Assembly: GCA_030695565.1 (NCBI GenBank)
Contig: JAUYRZ010000039.1
Span: 19,870-83,869 of the forward strand
Length of the DNA: 64,000 nt
Origin: Archangium sp.
GTDB taxonomy: Bacteria > Myxococcota > Myxococcia > Myxococcales > Myxococcaceae
Direction: 5' to 3'
In this document: one piece after another, positions 41,764 through 50,306 of the stretch
How positions within the stretch are numbered: the first letter of the stretch is position 1
How the letters are laid out: each line of letters begins with the position of its first letter
Notes under the pieces: model-generated
What the model saw: the letters and a program-made list of their open reading frames with translations, nothing else
The model's database searches: none
What the model was told of the DNA's origin: nothing
Position numbers and translations under genes: made by a program

Positions 41764-43920
41764 TTAGGCCGTCGTTCCCCGCGCCGGATCAACGGTCGCA
41801 GGCGAGGCGATGTGGCGAAGCACCGGATCGCCGCCGACCTGGCCCGAGCGTTTGGCGGCATCGAGCATCACCACCTGGCTGCGCACGGCCACCCCGTCGA
41901 GCTGCAGGGGAATGGGCAGGTACGTGCCGTCGCTCTGGAGTTGCCGCGCCTTCACGTTGTCCTTGAGGCCCAGCCCGAGCACCTCGTCCATGATGCGCAG
42001 CTTGAGCAGCGGGTCTTCGACGGGGGTCATCACCTCGACCCGGCGATGGAAGTTTCGCGGCATCCAGTCGGCTGACGAGATGAAGACGTCTGCGCTGGTG
42101 CCCACGCCGAAAGCGAAGGCGCGCACGTGCTCGAGGAACCGGTCGACCACGGAGATCACCCGGATCTTCTCGGAGACGCCCGGCACGCCCGGCCGCAAGC
42201 AGCAGATGCCGCGCACCAGCAGATCGATCTCCACGCCGGCCTGGCTGGCGCCGTAGAGCGCGCGGATCACCACGGGGTCGACCAGCGCGTTCATCTTCGC
42301 GGTGATCTTCGCGGGCTCACCCTTGCGAGCGCGTTGGGCCTCTCGCTCGATCAACTCGAGGATGCGGCTCTGCAGCGTGGTGGGCGCGACCGCGAGGCGC
42401 TTCCAGTTCGGCTGCGTGGAATACCCGGTGAGCAGGTTGAACAGCGCGGTGACGTCGTCGGCGATCTCGGTGCGCGCGGTGAAGAGAGAAAGATCGGTGT
42501 ACGCGCGGGCGGTGGCCGAGTTGTAGTTGCCGGTGCCCAGGTGCACGTACCGGCGGATGCCGCTGCCTTCTCGGCGCACCACCAGGGTCACCTTGCAGTG
42601 CGTCTTGAGGCCGATGAGCCCGTAGACCACGTGCACGCCGTTCTCTTCCATGCGGCGCGCCCAGGCGATGTTGTTGGCCTCGTCGAGGCGGGCCTTGAGC
42701 TCGACCAGCACGGCGACCTGCTTGCCGTTCTCCGACGCGCGTACGAGGGCGCGGGCGACCGGGCTGTCACCGGTGGTGCGGTAGAGCGTCTGCTTGATCG
42801 CCAGCACGTTGGGATCGTCAGCGGCCTCTTCGAGGAAGCGCACCACGGGATCGAAGGACTCGTAGGGGTGATGCAGCAGCAGGTCTTTCTGACCGACCAG
42901 CTGGAGAATCGAGTCGGCGTTGCCGATCACCGTGGGCGTGGCGGGCACGAACGGCTCGACCCGGTTGTCCAGGCGCGGGTCGGCGTCGCTGATGGCGGTG
43001 AGATCCTGCATCTGCAGGGGGCCTGCGACCCGGTACACGTCGGGCGGCGAGATCTTGAGGGCGATGGTGAGCTGCGATTCGAGCGCGGCGGAGGCGGTGT
43101 GATCGATCTCCAGGCGCACCACGGCGCCTCGATCACGACGGCGGAGCTCCTGCTGAATCGAAGCGAGCAGGTCTTGCGATTCTTCCTCGTCGATATCGAG
43201 GTCCCAGTTGCGGGTGAGTCGAAACGCGCAGGCCTGGTCGACCGCGAAGCCGGGAAAAAGATCGGCCGCGTGCAGCAGGATGAGCTCTTCCAGCAGCAGG
43301 AACGCCGTACCCGTGGCCGAAGGCATCGGCACCAGGCGGGGCAACACCGAAGGCACCTGCACCACGGCGAGGGCCGATTCGCCCAGTTCTTTGCGCCGGC
43401 GTTGGCCACCGCGGCGCACCACCACCGCGACGTTGAGTGACTTGTTGCGCAGGTGGGGGAAGGGGTGGCCCGGGTCGACGGCCAGCGGGGTGAGCGCGGG
43501 GAACACGTTCGACTGAAAGAAGATCTTCGCGGCCGCCTTCTGCTCGGCGGTCAACGCGTCGCGGCTGAGCACGGCGAGCCCGTTGGCCGACAGCAGCGGC
43601 ATCAGCTCGCTCTTCCACACCCGGTACTGCTCGTCGGACATCTTGTGCGTGCGCTCGGCGATGGCGGTCAGCTGCTCGCCGGGCAACATGCCGTCGGCGG
43701 GCAGATCGGCGACCACCCCCTGGGCCTGCTGCTTGATGCCCGCGACGCGCACCATGAAGAACTCGTCGAGGTTGCTCGAGACGATCGAGAGAAACTTGAT
43801 GCGCTCGTGCATCGGCAACGTGGGGTTGCGCGCTTCGGAGAGCACCCGCTCATTGAAGGCGAGCCACGACAGCTCGCGGTTCAGAAACAGGTGTTTGTCG
43901 GTGCTGCTTTGTTCCACCAC
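41764..43920 (-). CDS. ppk: Polyphosphate kinase 1
   Basis: Reversibly makes polyphosphate from ATP. The 718-residue product covers the N, H, C1 and C2 domains: FLNRELSWLAFNERVL at the start, PHLRNKSLN in the head domain, IKQTLYRTTGDSPVARAL, and RRYVHLGTGNYN, whose His is autophosphorylated. The C2 domain contains VFISSADWMPRNFHRRVEV. GTG 43920 is the start. It is divergent from ppx (43993), with 72 bases between them, so the two can be controlled together. Confidence 0.96.
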   Translation of the reverse strand: MVEQSSTDKHLFLNRELSWLAFNERVLSEARNPTLPMHERIKFLSIVSSNLDEFFMVRVAGIKQQAQGVVADLPADGMLPGEQLTAIAERTHKMSDEQYRVWKSELMPLLSANGLAVLSRDALTAEQKAAAKIFFQSNVFPALTPLAVDPGHPFPHLRNKSLNVAVVVRRGGQRRRKELGESALAVVQVPSVLPRLVPMPSATGTAFLLLEELILLHAADLFPGFAVDQACAFRLTRNWDLDIDEEESQDLLASIQQELRRRDRGAVVRLEIDHTASAALESQLTIALKISPPDVYRVAGPLQMQDLTAISDADPRLDNRVEPFVPATPTVIGNADSILQLVGQKDLLLHHPYESFDPVVRFLEEAADDPNVLAIKQTLYRTTGDSPVARALVRASENGKQVAVLVELKARLDEANNIAWARRMEENGVHVVYGLIGLKTHCKVTLVVRREGSGIRRYVHLGTGNYNSATARAYTDLSLFTARTEIADDVTALFNLLTGYSTQPNWKRLAVAPTTLQSRILELIEREAQRARKGEPAKITAKMNALVDPVVIRALYGASQAGVEIDLLVRGICCLRPGVPGVSEKIRVISVVDRFLEHVRAFAFGVGTSADVFISSADWMPRNFHRRVEVMTPVEDPLLKLRIMDEVLGLGLKDNVKARQLQSDGTYLPIPLQLDGVAVRSQVVMLDAAKRSGQVGGDPVLRHIASPATVDPARGTTA

Positions 43921-43992
43921 GGTCGGGTCCCCTGAGTGCCCTTCTTGGCACAGTGGATCAGTTGAGCAAGGTGTGTCACTTCAACGTCACCC

Positions 43993-45513
43993 ATGGCACG
44001 CAGGGCACGAGCTGAAGTTCAGGATGACATTCTCGCGGCCATCGACGTCGGCACCAACGCGGTGAGGCTCGAGCTGGCGCGCGTGTTGCCCGATGGGTCG
44101 ATCGAAGGGCTGCACACCGAGCGCGATCCCGTCCGTCCGGGGGAGGGGCTGTACACCTCGGGCGTCATCTCTCGCGAGGTGGCCGACCGGCTGGTGGCGA
44201 CGCTGCGGCGCTACTCGGCGCTCTGCAAACGCTACGGCGCCCGGGTTCGCGCAGTGGCCACCAGCGCGCTGCGTGATGCGCGCAACCGCGACGACATCGT
44301 GCGGCGGGTCAAACGGGAGGCGCAGCTGACCCTCGACGTGGTGTCGGGGCGGGAAGAGGCGCGGTTGATCTGCCTGGGGGTGCTCCACGGCAAGCAGGCG
44401 CACCAGCGCTCGTTGTGCATCGACATCGGCGGCGGCAGCACCGAGATCATCTATGCCAACGGTGATCGACCCAAAGACCTGTGGAGCCTCGATCTGGGCG
44501 CGGTGCGGCTGACCGAGCTGTTCGAGGTGAAGGACACGCTGCCCGCCAAGAAGCTCGAGCTGATGCGCAACTTCGCCAGCGAGATGCTCAACGAGCGCAT
44601 CAAGGGCACCAACAAGGGCATGCCCACCAGCGCGATCGGCTCGAGCGGCACCATCGGGGCGATCGTGGCGTTCGCGCGCTCCGAAGGGTTCGGCCACGCC
44701 ACCATGCGCGAGATCTCCGCGGCCGTGGAGCAGCTGGCCGAGATGGACAACGAGAAGCGGCGCAAGCGGTTCGACCCGCGGCGCGCCGACATCGTGGTCG
44801 CCGGCGCGGTGGTGCTCGAGGCCGTGATGCGACGGTTCAAGGTGAGCACCATCACCGCCGTCGATCGGGGCCTGCGCGAAGGCATTCTCTACGACCTGCT
44901 CAAGCGCCGGAAGTTCGACGACAGCGATCACTCGTTGGCCGAAGCGGCGCTCGTGCTGGGGCGGCGGTTCGCTTTCAGTGAAGAGCACGGCATGCAGGTC
45001 GCCAAGCTCGCGCTGACCTTGTTCGACGAGCTGGCGACGTTGCACCAGTTGCCGGCAGCGGCGCGGCCGTACCTCGAAGTGGCCGCCATGCTTCACGACA
45101 TCGGCCACGCGGTGAACTACCAGAAGCACCACAAACACACGCAGTACCTGATCGTGAGCTCCGATCTCCCCGGCCTCACCGAGCGGGAGCGCATGATGGT
45201 CGCGTTGATCGCGCGGTTCCACCGGCGCTCGAAGCCCGACGTGACGCACGAGCTGCTCCAGCCGTTGACGCCCGCCGAGTTCCGCCTGGTGCGAAAGTGC
45301 GCCGCGATTCTGCGGGTGGCCGACTCGCTCGATCGAAGTCATCAGCAGCCGGTGAAGTCGCTCACCGCCCAGGTGCGGGGCCGCACCGTCGCGCTCTCGG
45401 TGAAGGCCCGGGCCTCGGTCGACCTCGAGTTGTGGGATCTGCAGCATGAGGTGGAGCTCTTCCGCGAGGTGTTCGGCAAGTCGCTGCAGGTCAACCTCTC
45501 CACCCGGAAGTAG
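43993..45513 (+). CDS. ppx: Exopolyphosphatase (Ppx/GppA family)
   Basis: Hydrolyses terminal phosphates of polyphosphate, or pppGpp in GppA members. The 506-residue protein has an actin-like ATPase fold with AAIDVGTNAVRLELA, the second phosphate loop CIDIGGGSTEII and AIGSSGTIGAIVAF, and a C-terminal HD-type helical domain (MLHDIGHAVNYQKHHKHT) typical of the longer Ppx proteins. Pairing with ppk favours polyphosphate as substrate. It is convergent with a PhoB-like regulator gene whose end abuts it. Confidence 0.92.
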   Translation: MARRARAEVQDDILAAIDVGTNAVRLELARVLPDGSIEGLHTERDPVRPGEGLYTSGVISREVADRLVATLRRYSALCKRYGARVRAVATSALRDARNRDDIVRRVKREAQLTLDVVSGREEARLICLGVLHGKQAHQRSLCIDIGGGSTEIIYANGDRPKDLWSLDLGAVRLTELFEVKDTLPAKKLELMRNFASEMLNERIKGTNKGMPTSAIGSSGTIGAIVAFARSEGFGHATMREISAAVEQLAEMDNEKRRKRFDPRRADIVVAGAVVLEAVMRRFKVSTITAVDRGLREGILYDLLKRRKFDDSDHSLAEAALVLGRRFAFSEEHGMQVAKLALTLFDELATLHQLPAAARPYLEVAAMLHDIGHAVNYQKHHKHTQYLIVSSDLPGLTERERMMVALIARFHRRSKPDVTHELLQPLTPAEFRLVRKCAAILRVADSLDRSHQQPVKSLTAQVRGRTVALSVKARASVDLELWDLQHEVELFREVFGKSLQVNLSTRK

Positions 45514-46221
45514 TCAGGGAGCGGGCGCGGCCTGCTCGGCGCTGCTGTTGTCAGACATCCGGTAGCCCACGCCCCGCACCGTCTCGACGCTGTTGCGCGC
45601 AGGGCCCAGCTTTTCGCGCAGCCGCATGACGTGCGTGTCGACGGTGCGCGTCTCGAGGGAAGAGGTGAGCCCCCACACGTCGGTGAGCAACCGCTCGCGT
45701 GACTGCACCCGGCCCGGCCGGGTCATGAAGTGGTGCAGCAGCTTGAACTCGAGGGCGGTGAGATCGAGCTGCTGCTCCTCGACCCACGCGCGGTGCGAGC
45801 CGGTGTCCAGCGAGAGCAACCCCAGGCGCAGCCGCACGCCCGCGTCGACCGGAGCCGCCCTGCGCAGGATCGCCTTGATGCGCAGCACCAGCTCGCGGGG
45901 GCTGAAGGGCTTCGTGACGTAGTCGTCGGCGCCGACCTCGAAACCTTCGACGCGATCGAGCTCTTCGCCCCGCGCGGTCAACATCACCACCGGCACGGCG
46001 GCGGTGCGCTGATCGGCGCGCAGCCTGCGGCAGACCTCTTTGCCCGAGATGTCGGGGAGCATCAGGTCGAGCAGCACCACGTCGGGCACCCGGATTCTGG
46101 CCTGCTCGAGGGCCTGCACGCCGGTCAGCGCGATGGCGGTCTCCAGCCCCGCTTGCTGCAGGTTGAACTCCACGAGTGAGGCGAGGTCGCGTTCATCATC
46201 GACGATCAGGACGAAAGCCAT
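45514..46221 (-). CDS. PhoB/OmpR-family response regulator without an adjacent kinase
   Basis: A 235-residue regulator. The receiver domain has DDE at 8-10, the phospho-acceptor D52 (LLDLMLPD), T in MLTARG, and K in VTKPFSPRE; the C-terminal winged helix has LTALEFKLLHHF, SLETRTVDTHVMRLREKLG and the final VRGVGYRM. A second, similar regulator is PhoB-like at 48756-49433 and has the PhoR-like kinase next to it, so this one may be a paralogue responding to the same or another kinase. Its end touches the ppx stop. Phosphate control is suggested by location only. Confidence 0.92.
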   Translation of the reverse strand: MAFVLIVDDERDLASLVEFNLQQAGLETAIALTGVQALEQARIRVPDVVLLDLMLPDISGKEVCRRLRADQRTAAVPVVMLTARGEELDRVEGFEVGADDYVTKPFSPRELVLRIKAILRRAAPVDAGVRLRLGLLSLDTGSHRAWVEEQQLDLTALEFKLLHHFMTRPGRVQSRERLLTDVWGLTSSLETRTVDTHVMRLREKLGPARNSVETVRGVGYRMSDNSSAEQAAPAP

Positions 46222-46326
46222 GCCCAGGGTGTACCGGTGAGGCTCGACGCGCTGATGAAGGTCACGTCACAAGTTCGTGACGGACGGTCTCCCGAGCGCG
46301 ACGGCTTTGCGGTGACTTCGGGCTCC

Positions 46327-46361
46327 TTCACCCTGACCGTCTCCCAGAGGGAGAGGGGATC
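46327..46361. repeat. Dispersed palindromic intergenic repeat, copy 6
   Basis: CACCCTGACCGTCTCCCAGA with a following GGGAGAGGGGATCACTC. It lies between the two same-strand genes at 45514-46221 and 46360-47355, overlapping the stop codon of the latter by two bases. Confidence 0.6.
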
Positions 46362-47355
46362 ACTCGCCTGTCGCGACGGGGAGGGTGTCTTCGGCGGCGT
46401 CGTCGTTGGCCGCGGTGGGCTCGGTCAGCTCGGGCGCGTGCGTCTCGAGGGGGCTTTCCCCCATCAGCTCGTCGGCTGCTTCGTCCATCTGGGTCGATTG
46501 GCCAGGGCCGGGAACGGCACCGGGCGGCGGGGGCAAGAGCGGGGCGCCCAGGCCTGCGCGCAACGCCCCCGGCGGCGGCTTCAAATACGGCGGCAAACCC
46601 GAGTGGCGGCGCGCGGCTTCAGCCAACGCGTTGTGATGGCGGTAGCGGCACTCGATCATCTTGTGAATCAGGAGCGGCGCCCCCGGCACCTTGCGCGCGG
46701 TGAGCGACTGGGTCGCTTTGCGCACCGCGTACCGCACCCGGCGAATCTGCACGCGCCAGCCGCGCGGCGTCCAGGTGAAGAGACCCCACGCAGGGCGGAG
46801 ATCGCCATCGCGGGGAATGCCAGCCGAGGCGACGTCAGCGATCACCAGCTTCCCCACGCGCCGCCGATACGGAAAGTGAAGGTGACCGAAGGCCATCGCG
46901 GTGGCGTCGACGTGCTGCAGCAGCCGGCGAATGGTGGGCTCGTCGAGGGTCGGCTCGAGGGACTCCTCGAGGTTCCTGGGGTTCGCGTGGCAGACGAAGA
47001 GATCCTGCCCACGGCGGGGCGAGTAGCGCGTCGAGAAGGGCAGCTCGGCCATCAGCTTGAGCCGCTCGGGGCCGAGTTGATCGCGCGTCCAGTGGAGCAG
47101 CTCGGTCTTCCAGTGTTCGGTCTCGCGGTAGGCGCCGGCGAGGTAGAGGTTGGCGAGGTAGGCGTCGGTGTTGCCCATCAACAAGGCGTCGCACCGGTCG
47201 ACGAGCAAATCGACGGTTTCGGCCGGGTGGGAGCCGCGCATCGCCAGATCGCCGGCGGCCACGATGAAGTCGGGGGCCTGTCGCTGAATGTCCTCCATCA
47301 CCGCTTCAGCGGCGGCCAGGTTCCCGTGAATGTCGGCCAGCACGGCGACGCGCAT
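46360..47355 (-). CDS. Calcineurin-like metallophosphoesterase
   Basis: A 331-residue protein. The metal motifs run in order: VLADIHGNLAA (D-x-H), VAAGDLAMRGS (GD), MGNTDAYL (GN-x-D), CHANPRN and MAFGHLHFPYRR (GH-x-H). The core fits the YfcE/diadenosine polyphosphatase-like group; the C-terminal 110 residues are Pro-rich and extra. ATG 47355 was chosen. It lies between the orphan response regulator and the PhoR-like kinase, so a phosphate link is suggested by place only. The substrate is unknown. Confidence 0.85.
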   Translation of the reverse strand: MRVAVLADIHGNLAAAEAVMEDIQRQAPDFIVAAGDLAMRGSHPAETVDLLVDRCDALLMGNTDAYLANLYLAGAYRETEHWKTELLHWTRDQLGPERLKLMAELPFSTRYSPRRGQDLFVCHANPRNLEESLEPTLDEPTIRRLLQHVDATAMAFGHLHFPYRRRVGKLVIADVASAGIPRDGDLRPAWGLFTWTPRGWRVQIRRVRYAVRKATQSLTARKVPGAPLLIHKMIECRYRHHNALAEAARRHSGLPPYLKPPPGALRAGLGAPLLPPPPGAVPGPGQSTQMDEAADELMGESPLETHAPELTEPTAANDDAAEDTLPVATGE

Positions 47356-47406
47356 CGCTCGCACAGCTTACTCGTCCGCTCAGAGGGCGCACCGTTCTTC
47401 CCCCGG

Positions 47407-48759
47407 TCAGGCCACTTCGGCCGGCTCGGCCGCGACGGTGAGCCTGGCCGGATCGGCAGCGAGGAACTCCACGAAGAAGGTCGAACCCTGACCCGGAGCG
47501 CTCTCGCACCGCACGTCACCCTTCATGGTGGTGATCAGGTGTTTGACGATCGACAGGCCCAGGCCCGTGCCGCCCATCTCGCGGGAGCGCCCTTTATCGA
47601 CCCGGTAGAAGCGCTCGAAGATGCGCGAGACGTGGCGTGCTTCGATGCCGGGGCCGTTGTCCTTGATGCGCATCTCCACGTGACCGTCACGGGCGCTGGC
47701 GCTCAGCTCGACCCGGCCGTTGGGCCGCGAATACTTCACCGCGTTGTCGACCAGGTTGAGCACCACCTGCTCGATGGCGCGTTGATCACCCAGCACGAAC
47801 AGGCTCGGCGGCACCTGCACCTCGATGGTGGTGCCCCGGGGTTTGGCTTTCGGCCTGACCGCCTCGAGCGCCCGTTGGGTGGCCTCGAGCAGATCGACCG
47901 GTTTCTCCGCGAGCTGAATCTGGCGCGACTCCAGGCGGGAGAGCTCGAGCAGATCCTCCACCAGCTCCGAGAGCCGCTCGGACTGGCGGTGAATGATGTC
48001 GACCATCTTGGGCGCCGCGACGGGGTCGTTGATCGCGCCCGACTGCAGCGTCTCGGCGTAGCCACGAATGGCGGTGATGGGGGTGCGCAGCTCGTGGGAG
48101 ACGTTGGCCACGAAGTCTTTGCGCACCTTCTCGAGGCGCCGCAGCTCGGTCACGTCGAAGAACACGGCCGAGGAGCCCGCCAGCTCGCGGCCCAGGGGCG
48201 AGACGTGCACGGAGAGCACGCAGGGCCTCACGCCTTCGACGTTGAGCTCGAGGCGCGACGAGGTGTGATCGCGGCAGGCCGTCTGCACTGCTTCGTGCAG
48301 CTCAGCGCTCTCGAACAGAGCGCGCGGGCGGTGACCGACGATCTCCTGGCCCGTGTAGAGGAACTCCTTGAGCGCGTTGTTGTGCTCGATCACCGTGCCG
48401 TCTTCGGAGGTGATCCACACGCCTTCCGCCATGCCGTCGATCACCGCGCGCAGCACGGCGAGCTTGCGGGTGTTCTCGCGGCTGGTGATGGCCGCGTCTT
48501 GCACTTCGTGCGCGAGGCGAACGGGGTCGTCACCGCTGCCGCCTTCGACGCCGGGGTCGACCGAGATGCCGCGCGCGGCCGCGGCGTAGGCTTCGGCTCT
48601 GCGTTTCCACTGCTCGGTCGCGCGCACCGCCGAGAGGCCCGCGCACGCGCCGGCGATGAGCCCCAACGCCAGGGCGATCGCCACCGACTGGGTGAGCGCC
48701 AGGGCGACGGCCGAGATGCCGACGAAGGTGCCCCAGGTCCACTGTTGTGCCCGCGTCAT
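47407..48759 (-). CDS. phoR: PhoR-like sensor histidine kinase
   Basis: A 450-residue kinase. Two N-terminal helices (about 10-45) anchor it in the membrane. A PAS domain follows (LRAVIDGMAEGVWITSEDG), then the HisKA box VSHELRTPITAI (H222) and the ATPase domain with N box LVDNAVKYS, DNGPG and GGTGLGLSIV. There is almost no periplasmic loop, as in PhoR, which senses phosphate through the transporter rather than directly. The start overlaps the stop of the PhoB-like gene (ATGA). The gene symbol rests on pairing and architecture. Confidence 0.88.
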   Translation of the reverse strand: MTRAQQWTWGTFVGISAVALALTQSVAIALALGLIAGACAGLSAVRATEQWKRRAEAYAAAARGISVDPGVEGGSGDDPVRLAHEVQDAAITSRENTRKLAVLRAVIDGMAEGVWITSEDGTVIEHNNALKEFLYTGQEIVGHRPRALFESAELHEAVQTACRDHTSSRLELNVEGVRPCVLSVHVSPLGRELAGSSAVFFDVTELRRLEKVRKDFVANVSHELRTPITAIRGYAETLQSGAINDPVAAPKMVDIIHRQSERLSELVEDLLELSRLESRQIQLAEKPVDLLEATQRALEAVRPKAKPRGTTIEVQVPPSLFVLGDQRAIEQVVLNLVDNAVKYSRPNGRVELSASARDGHVEMRIKDNGPGIEARHVSRIFERFYRVDKGRSREMGGTGLGLSIVKHLITTMKGDVRCESAPGQGSTFFVEFLAADPARLTVAAEPAEVA

Positions 48760-49433
48760 GAAATGAGTTTGTAACCAACGCCGCGGATGGTCTCGATCAC
48801 ATCTCCGGCGGGGCCCAACTTCTCCCTCAGGCGCTTGATGTGCGTGTCGACCGTGCGGGTGGTGATGTCGGCGTCGATGCCCCAGACGTCGGAGAGCAGG
48901 GTCTCGCGGGTCTGCACCCGGCCTGGCCGCTCGAGGAACGTTCGCAGCAGCCGAAACTCGAGGGCGGTGAGCACCACGGGCTTGTCGGAGACGCGCACTT
49001 CATGGCGTTCGACGTCGAGCGCGATGGCCCCCTTGGCGAGCTTCTTCACCTCGCTGGCCGGCCCGTCGGAGTGCCGGCGCAGCACGGCCTTCACTCGAAG
49101 GAGCAGCTCCTTCACCGAGAAAGGCTTCACCACGTAGTCGTCGGCGCCCAGCTCGAGGCCCTTCACCCGGTCGGTCTCTTCACCCCGCGCGGTGACCATG
49201 ATGATCGGCGTGCGGCGCGGCTCGCCTTCGCGCAGCAACCGCGCCACTTCGCCACCGGCGATGTCGGGGAGCATCAGGTCGAGGAGGATGAGGTCGGGCT
49301 TCCAGCTCTTCGCCTTCGAGACGCCGGCCGCGCCGCTGCGAACGACCTCTGCCTCATGGCCGTCAGCGCGCAGGTTGTATTCGAGCAGGGTGCCCAGATC
49401 CTGCTCGTCTTCGATGACGAGGATGCGCGACAT
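48756..49433 (-). CDS. phoB: PhoB-like response regulator
   Basis: A 225-residue OmpR/PhoB-family regulator. The receiver has IEDEQ, phospho-acceptor D52 (LLDLMLPD), TARG and VKPFSVKE. The DNA-binding domain has LTALEFRLLRTFLERPGRVQ, LLSDVWGIDADITTRTVDTH and RGVGYKL. It is translationally coupled to the PhoR-like kinase and in a region with ppk, ppx and, further on, a phosphate-type porin, which supports a role in phosphate starvation control. No Pho box was firmly identified. Confidence 0.9.
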   Translation of the reverse strand: MSRILVIEDEQDLGTLLEYNLRADGHEAEVVRSGAAGVSKAKSWKPDLILLDLMLPDIAGGEVARLLREGEPRRTPIIMVTARGEETDRVKGLELGADDYVVKPFSVKELLLRVKAVLRRHSDGPASEVKKLAKGAIALDVERHEVRVSDKPVVLTALEFRLLRTFLERPGRVQTRETLLSDVWGIDADITTRTVDTHIKRLREKLGPAGDVIETIRGVGYKLIS

Positions 49434-49483
49434 ACCGATCCTTCCTACTGCATGTGGTCTCGTGGCATAAGCCGCTCGATCCC

Positions 49484-49813
49484 ATGGCCTCCGAGACCGA
49501 CAAACGGAAAGAGACCCGCATTCCCGTCGATCTCTGGATCGAGGCGGAGCGCGATGGCGAGCTGTATTACCAGCGAGCGGGAAACCTCTCGGTGGGCGGC
49601 GCGTTCTTCGTGCAGACCATTCCGTTGCCGGTGGGCACGCGGGTCTCGCTCAAGTTCACCTTGCCCACCGACACGCACGAGATCGTCTGCGAAGGCGACA
49701 TCGTCTCAGCCAAAGAGCTCGGCATGGGCGTTCAGTTCGTCGGCCTGGTGCCCGCTGATCGCACGCGCATCGAGAAGGTGATCAAGAAGCTGGGCGCGCT
49801 GAAGCCAGCCTGA
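49484..49813 (+). CDS. PilZ-domain protein
   Basis: A 109-residue single PilZ domain. The N-terminal RKETRIPVDL carries RxxxR-like residues for c-di-GMP, and NLSVGGAFFVQT matches the DxSxxG motif with Asn in place of Asp. GDIVSAKELGMGVQFVGL closes the barrel. The small size and sequence agree with the TIGR02266-type PilZ paralogues abundant in myxobacteria, where some affect motility and polarity. With Asn replacing Asp, c-di-GMP binding is not certain. ATG 49484 is used; an upstream GTG at 49454 is less likely. Confidence 0.85.
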   Translation: MASETDKRKETRIPVDLWIEAERDGELYYQRAGNLSVGGAFFVQTIPLPVGTRVSLKFTLPTDTHEIVCEGDIVSAKELGMGVQFVGLVPADRTRIEKVIKKLGALKPA

Positions 49814-49817
49814 CCAT

Positions 49818-50306
49818 TCAGTGCCGCGGGTCGCAGGCCGCGCGCGGGCTGAGCACTTCGATGCGCGCCGGTACCGCCGCGTTCGTGCCCGCGGTCAGCT
49901 CCTTCACGTAGTTGCACGAGCTGCCCGCGAGCCGGGGCGTCGACTCTTTCGAGACGGCCTCGACGATCAGCGCGAGATCTTTGCCCAGCGGCACGTCGGT
50001 GAGCGACACGTCTTGCGTGTTGGGTGAACCCGCCACCAGGACGATGGGAAAGGTGAGCGACGGGCCTTCTTTCCCCGTGCTGTCCTTCAACTTCACGAAG
50101 CGGGTGGCGTCGACCTGATCCTTGATGCAGGCCTTCTGCACGGCCACGCAGTCGAGCGAAGAGCCCTTGGTCACCAGGGAGATCTGAAACGCGCTGAGGT
50201 CGTCGAGCAGCCCGGCGGTCACGTAGAGCTCGACCGGAAAGCCCGGCCCGCGCTGTTCAGGGCCACAACCTGCCAACACGAGCAGCGTGACGAAGAGCTT
50301 CTTCAT
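49818..50306 (-). CDS. Lipoprotein of unknown function
   Basis: A 162-residue lipoprotein. MKKLFVTLLVLAGCGPEQ is a good signal with lipobox LAGC. The mature domain looks beta-rich (FPVELYVTAGLLDDLSAFQI, PSLTFPIVLVAG, VSLTDVPLGKDLALIVEAV) with four Cys. Its ATG overlaps the stop of the upstream TPR-like gene (ATGA), so they are one unit. No family recognised. Confidence 0.7.
   Translation of the reverse strand: MKKLFVTLLVLAGCGPEQRGPGFPVELYVTAGLLDDLSAFQISLVTKGSSLDCVAVQKACIKDQVDATRFVKLKDSTGKEGPSLTFPIVLVAGSPNTQDVSLTDVPLGKDLALIVEAVSKESTPRLAGSSCNYVKELTAGTNAAVPARIEVLSPRAACDPRH

Noticed and set aside
43944..43965. Sigma-54 promoter between ppk and ppx
   Set aside because: TTGGCAC is present, but the expected TTGC-type -12 element at the right spacing is absent.
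46237..48774. Open frame of about 845 codons on the plus strand over the phosphoesterase and phoR
   Set aside because: Same antisense artefact: composition dominated by Arg, Gly, His and Val, while the minus strand encodes clear phosphoesterase and kinase motifs.
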